Source of the DNA: a bacterium
GTDB lineage: Bacteria > Acidobacteriota > Thermoanaerobaculia > Multivoradales > J023
Assembly: GCA_024226315.1 (NCBI GenBank)
Contig: JAAELT010000460.1
Location: forward strand, 37,864 to 101,863
Direction of reading: 5' to 3'
Length of the DNA: 64,000 nucleotides
The notes beneath the pieces were generated by a model. The model saw only the letters and a program-made list of their open reading frames with translations. It had not been told where the DNA came from and ran no database searches. The stretch's first letter is position 1. Every line of letters starts with the position of its first letter. Below, in pieces: positions 60,669-64,000 of this stretch. The translations under genes and the position numbers were made by a program.

Positions 60669-62117
60669 ATGGCCATCCTATCCCAGCTTCGCGCCGGGAA
60701 GTCAGCAACAGCAGCGGTTTGCCTGGCGATCCTGCTGACGCTGACCGGGTGCCGACCCGGCGGGGAGCAGCCGGAACCGCACTCGGAAGTCCTGCTCGTC
60801 TCCGGCGGCCTGCTGGTCGCCATGGACGACGCCGGCACGGTGATCGAGAACGGCGCGGTGGCCATCGACGGTGACCGGATCGCTGCCGTCGGCGGCGCGG
60901 ACGAGCTGGCGGCGCGCTACCCGGGCGCGAGGGTCGTCCCCGCCGAGGGCCGGATCGTCATGCCCGGACTGATCAACGCCCACACCCACGTGCCGATGAC
61001 CCTCTTCCGCGGCCTGGCCGACGATCTCGAGCTCATGGACTGGCTTCAGCAGGTGATCTTCCCCGCCGAGGCCGAGCACGTCGACGAGGAGTTCGTGCGC
61101 TGGGGCACCCGCCTGGCCTGCCTGGAGATGATCAGCGGCGGCGTCACCACCTTCGCCGACATGTACTTCTTCGAGGACGCGGTCGCCGAAGAGGCGGCGC
61201 GCTGCGGCCTGCGGGCGATCCTCGGCGAGGGGTTGATCGACTTCCCGGCGCCCGACAACAAGACCTGGGACGAGGCCATTGCCTACACCGAGGCGTTTCT
61301 CGACAAGTGGCAGGGCCACCCGCTGGTGACGCCCGCGGTCGGTCCGCACGCCCCGTACACCATCTCCGGCGAGCACATCCAGGTCGCCCACGCCCTGGCC
61401 GTCGAACGCGGCGCGCCGCTGCTCATCCACCTGGCCGAGCAGCCGACGGAGGTCGAGCAGATCCGCGAGCAGACCGGCGAGCGGCCGATCGACTACGTCG
61501 CGGGACTGGGAGTGCTCGACGACCGCGCCACCGCCATCCACGTCGTGTGGCCGAGCGAGGGCGAGATCGAAACGCTGGCGGAGCTCGGCGTCGGCATGGT
61601 CCATTGCCCGCAGTCCAACATGAAGCTCGCCGCCGGCATCGCGCCGGTGCCGCGGATGCTCGCGGCCGGCGTCGCGATCGGCATCGGCACCGACGGCGCC
61701 GCCTCGAACAACGACCTCGACCTGTGGAGCGAGATCGACACCGCCGCCAAGATCCACAAGGTGACCTCCGGGGACCCGACGGTGGTCAACGCGCGCCAGG
61801 CGATGACCATGGCCACCCTCGGCGGCGCCCGGGCGCTCCACATGGAAGGCGAGATCGGCTCGCTGGAGGTGGGCAAGCTCGCCGACCTGATCGTGGTCGA
61901 TGTCTCGAGCCCCCACCAGCAGCCCGTCTATGATCCGTACTCCGTGCTGACCTACGCCACCCGCGCCGCCGATGTCGAGACCGTGATCGTGGGCGGCAAG
62001 GTGGTGCTCGACCGCGGGCGGCACACGACCATCGACCCGGCGCCGGTGCTGGCCAAGGCCGCGGAGTACCGCGACCGGATCCGCGACAGTCTGAAAACGG
62101 CGACACCCGAAGGCTGA
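60669..62117 (+). CDS. Lipoprotein amidohydrolase, MtaD/SAH deaminase-like, copy 1
   Basis: A 482-residue protein. Signal sequence and lipobox LTLTGC about residues 23-28, so the enzyme should be membrane-anchored outside the cytosol, unlike usual MtaD. The amidohydrolase core has the metal site HTH (PGLINAHTHVPMTLFRGLADD), HLAEQ, and GTDGAASNNDLDLW with the catalytic Asp. The LADDLELMDWL form matches MtaD, which removes ammonia from methylthioadenosine or S-adenosylhomocysteine; a guanine or other deaminase is also possible. Three base pairs separate it from its close relative downstream. Confidence 0.88.
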   Translation: MAILSQLRAGKSATAAVCLAILLTLTGCRPGGEQPEPHSEVLLVSGGLLVAMDDAGTVIENGAVAIDGDRIAAVGGADELAARYPGARVVPAEGRIVMPGLINAHTHVPMTLFRGLADDLELMDWLQQVIFPAEAEHVDEEFVRWGTRLACLEMISGGVTTFADMYFFEDAVAEEAARCGLRAILGEGLIDFPAPDNKTWDEAIAYTEAFLDKWQGHPLVTPAVGPHAPYTISGEHIQVAHALAVERGAPLLIHLAEQPTEVEQIREQTGERPIDYVAGLGVLDDRATAIHVVWPSEGEIETLAELGVGMVHCPQSNMKLAAGIAPVPRMLAAGVAIGIGTDGAASNNDLDLWSEIDTAAKIHKVTSGDPTVVNARQAMTMATLGGARALHMEGEIGSLEVGKLADLIVVDVSSPHQQPVYDPYSVLTYATRAADVETVIVGGKVVLDRGRHTTIDPAPVLAKAAEYRDRIRDSLKTATPEG

Positions 62118-62120
62118 AAC

Positions 62121-63608
62121 ATGCGCTCACCGATCTCGATCACCCTGCGCTCTGTCGCTACCCTCGTGGCTCTCGCGATCCTCTGTGGTTGCCAGGCTCC
62201 CGCCGAGACGAACGCGCCGGAACCGGCACCACATCCGCCGGAGACCGCGTCCGGACCGCTGCTCGTCACCGGCGGCACCGTGATCGCGATGGACCCGGAA
62301 CGCACGGTGATCGAGAACGGCGCGGTGGCGATCGTCGGCGAGCGGATCGAGGCGGTCGGCGGCGCGGCCGAGCTCGCCGCGAGGTTCCCGGACGCCCGGG
62401 TGCTCGACGCCCGCGGCCGCTTCGTGCTGCCGGGCCTGATCAACGTCCACACGCACGTGCCGATGACCCTCTTCCGCGGCCTGGCAGACGACCTCGAGCT
62501 GATGACCTGGCTGGAGGAGGTGATCTTCCCCGTCGAAGCCGCGCACGTCGACGAGGAATTCGTGCGCTGGGGCACCCGCCTGGCCTGCCTGGAGATGATC
62601 GCCAGCGGCACCACCACCTTCGTCGACATGTACTACTTCGAGGGCGCGATCGCCGAGGAGACGGCGCGCTGCGGCCTGCGGGCCGTGCTCGGCGAGACCC
62701 TGATCGACTTCCCGGCGCCCGACAACCAGACCTGGGAGGACGCCGTCGCCGCCACCGAGACCTTCCTCGCCGAGTGGAAGGGCCACCCGCTGGTGAGCCC
62801 GGCGGTGGCCCCGCACTCCGCCTACACCGTGTCGGCCGACCACCTGCTGGCGGCGCGCGACCTGGCGGCGAAGCACGACGTGCCGCTGCTCATCCACCTG
62901 GCGGAGGCCGAAGAAGAGACCGAGCGGGTGTTGGAGCTCGCCGGCAAACGTCCCGTCGAGTACGTCGACGGTCTCGGCGTGCTCGACGATCGGGTGCTGG
63001 CGGCACACATGATCTGGCCCGACGAGAGCGAGATCGGGATCCTGGCGCAGCGCGGCGTCGGCGTCGCCCACTGCCCGCAGTCCAACATGAAGATCGCCGC
63101 CGGCATCGCGCCGGTGCCGCGGCTGCTGGCCGCCGGCGTCGCCGTCGGCCTGGGCACCGACGGCGCGGCGTCGAACAACGATCTCGACCTGTGGGGCGAG
63201 ATCGACACCGCCGCCAAGGTCCACAAGGTCACCACTCGCGACCCAACCGCGGTCGACGCCCACCAGGCCATGAATATGGCCACCCTCGGCGGCGCCCGGG
63301 CGATCGACCTGGACGGCGAGATCGGCTCGCTCGAGGTCGGCAAGCGCGCCGACCTGATCGTGATCGACGCCACCGGCGCCCACCAGCAGCCGATCTACGA
63401 CGTCTACTCGGTGCTCACCTACGCCACCGGGGCCGCCGACGTCGAGACGGTGATCGTGAACGGCAAGGTGCTGCTCGAGAACGGCGAGTACCAGACCCTC
63501 GATCCCGCGCCGATCCTGGCCAAGGCCGCCGAGTACCGCGACCGGATCCGCGCCACCCGGGCCGCGGCGGGCAGCACCACGGCCGTGCTATCCTCGGTCG
63601 GTGAGTGA
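62121..63608 (+). CDS. Lipoprotein amidohydrolase, MtaD/SAH deaminase-like, copy 2
   Basis: A 495-residue protein, very similar to copy 1 over most of its length (HTHVPMTLFRGLADDLELM, DFPAPDN, HCPQSNMK, GTDGAASNNDLDLWGEIDT, YDVYSVLTYAT). The lipobox is LAILCGC at about residues 18-24. The two differ mainly at the N-terminal signal and in the 265-290 region (AEAEEETERVLELAGK versus AEQPTEVEQIREQTGE), so they are tandem duplicates that may differ in substrate. All metal residues are intact. It overlaps the start of the Uma2-type gene. Confidence 0.88.
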   Translation: MRSPISITLRSVATLVALAILCGCQAPAETNAPEPAPHPPETASGPLLVTGGTVIAMDPERTVIENGAVAIVGERIEAVGGAAELAARFPDARVLDARGRFVLPGLINVHTHVPMTLFRGLADDLELMTWLEEVIFPVEAAHVDEEFVRWGTRLACLEMIASGTTTFVDMYYFEGAIAEETARCGLRAVLGETLIDFPAPDNQTWEDAVAATETFLAEWKGHPLVSPAVAPHSAYTVSADHLLAARDLAAKHDVPLLIHLAEAEEETERVLELAGKRPVEYVDGLGVLDDRVLAAHMIWPDESEIGILAQRGVGVAHCPQSNMKIAAGIAPVPRLLAAGVAVGLGTDGAASNNDLDLWGEIDTAAKVHKVTTRDPTAVDAHQAMNMATLGGARAIDLDGEIGSLEVGKRADLIVIDATGAHQQPIYDVYSVLTYATGAADVETVIVNGKVLLENGEYQTLDPAPILAKAAEYRDRIRATRAAAGSTTAVLSSVGE

Positions 63609-64000
63609 GAATCTGAAGTACCGCCACGGCCGCTTCGAGGCCGATGAGATTCGCGAGGGCGATTCCTACGAGCTCTCCGGCGGCTACCCGATCCGCTGCC
63701 TGCCTACCGGCGGCCGGGGCTCGGACGCCACGGTGACCGGCGCGGCGGTTCTGAGGAGCGATCCGCAGGTCGACTCGGCCGGAGTCGATACCGGGTTCTC
63801 GCCGGCGCCCGACACGCTGCGCGCGCCCGACGTGGCGGTCGGCAACGTCCCCCGCGAGCCCGGCTGGGTCAAGGGCGTGCCGCCGCTGGCGGTCGAATAC
63901 GCGGACACCGGCCAGGACGAGGCCGATCTGAAGGTCAAGATCAAGGAGTTGCTCGACGCGGGCACCGAGCTCGTGTGGGTGGTTCGGCTGACCGGACCGC
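63601..64000 (+). CDS. Uma2-family (DUF820) protein, 3' end beyond window
   Basis: A GTG start at 63601, overlapping the amidohydrolase stop codon by 8 bp, opens a frame that runs to the window edge (133 codons). The sequence has the Uma2/DUF820 pattern: LRAPDVAVGNVP, then GWVKGVPPLAVEYADTGQDE, then KIKELLDAGTELVWVVRL. In the family these are PD-(D/E)XK-fold putative endonucleases; here the PDVAV Asp and VEY Glu fit the catalytic positions. Because the overlap suggests translational coupling, it may be a passenger of the amidohydrolase transcript. The C-terminus is outside the window. Confidence 0.8.
   Translation, partial: MSENLKYRHGRFEADEIREGDSYELSGGYPIRCLPTGGRGSDATVTGAAVLRSDPQVDSAGVDTGFSPAPDTLRAPDVAVGNVPREPGWVKGVPPLAVEYADTGQDEADLKVKIKELLDAGTELVWVVRLTGP

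Overview
The window is high-GC bacterial DNA (26401-26460 has 40 G+C in 60 bases). It is rich in very large signalling proteins and exported beta-propeller or beta-helix proteins. A TIGR03436-type VWFA protein, several Ser/Thr kinases with TPR or propeller C-termini, an ECF sigma factor paired with a kinase, a DUF5916 outer-membrane barrel and repeated C-terminal tails of the form DGFESGDxSAW together suggest an Acidobacteriota genome (Holophagae/Thermoanaerobaculia-like). This is inference from gene content; no rRNA or tRNA gene is visible. Many genes start at GTG and many neighbours overlap by 4 bp.

Layout. 1-2.5 kb: end of a receiver-like protein, a gene-poor stretch, a tiny secreted peptide and an unknown exported protein. 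2.5-18.4 kb: a signalling island. It holds a WD40 receptor with a C-terminal class III nucleotide cyclase, a WD40 lipoprotein, a membrane pentapeptide-repeat protein, a cNMP-binding/PP2C-type phosphatase, three paralogous transmembrane Ser/Thr kinases and an ECF sigma factor translationally coupled to the third kinase. The 6.0-9.3 kb part has clearly lower GC (29 of 60 at 6541-6600) and looks imported. 18.4-29.4 kb: exported proteins (VWFA, LVIVD propeller, multicopper oxidase, seven-repeat propeller), a GAF-GGDEF-EAL regulator, and gene debris at 18.4-18.9 kb. 29.4-37 kb: a sulfotransferase divergent from a small ORF resembling a RiPP precursor, a tiny membrane-protein operon with a hairpin over its Shine-Dalgarno, a Tat/PQQ-propeller pair and a DUF5916 barrel. 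37-39.1 kb: mobile-element debris (truncated Rpn-type protein, IS91-type transposase tail) and a 42-bp tandem array.

39.1-47.5 kb: a GspA/GspB-like type II secretion assembly pair, a FAD monooxygenase, a FUSC-like membrane protein, and an Mla-type lipid transport operon (STAS, MlaE, MlaF, MlaD, TPR lipoprotein). 47.6-56 kb: two lipoproteins, a beta-helix protein with the FESGD tail, a Ycf46-like AAA ATPase, a cytidine deaminase/uridine phosphorylase fusion, a PEGA protein and a TPR protein. 56-64 kb: a decayed glyoxalase-like gene, a kinase with a TolB-like propeller, a PcnB-type nucleotidyltransferase, a tandem pair of lipoprotein amidohydrolases and the start of a Uma2-family protein running off the window.

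The items most worth attention are the lasso-leader-like small ORF at 30556, the recurrent FESGD tail with DNA-level conservation, the SD-sequestering hairpin at 31388 with its 37-residue membrane peptide, the propeller-cyclase receptor, the 42-bp array and the deaminase/phosphorylase fusion.
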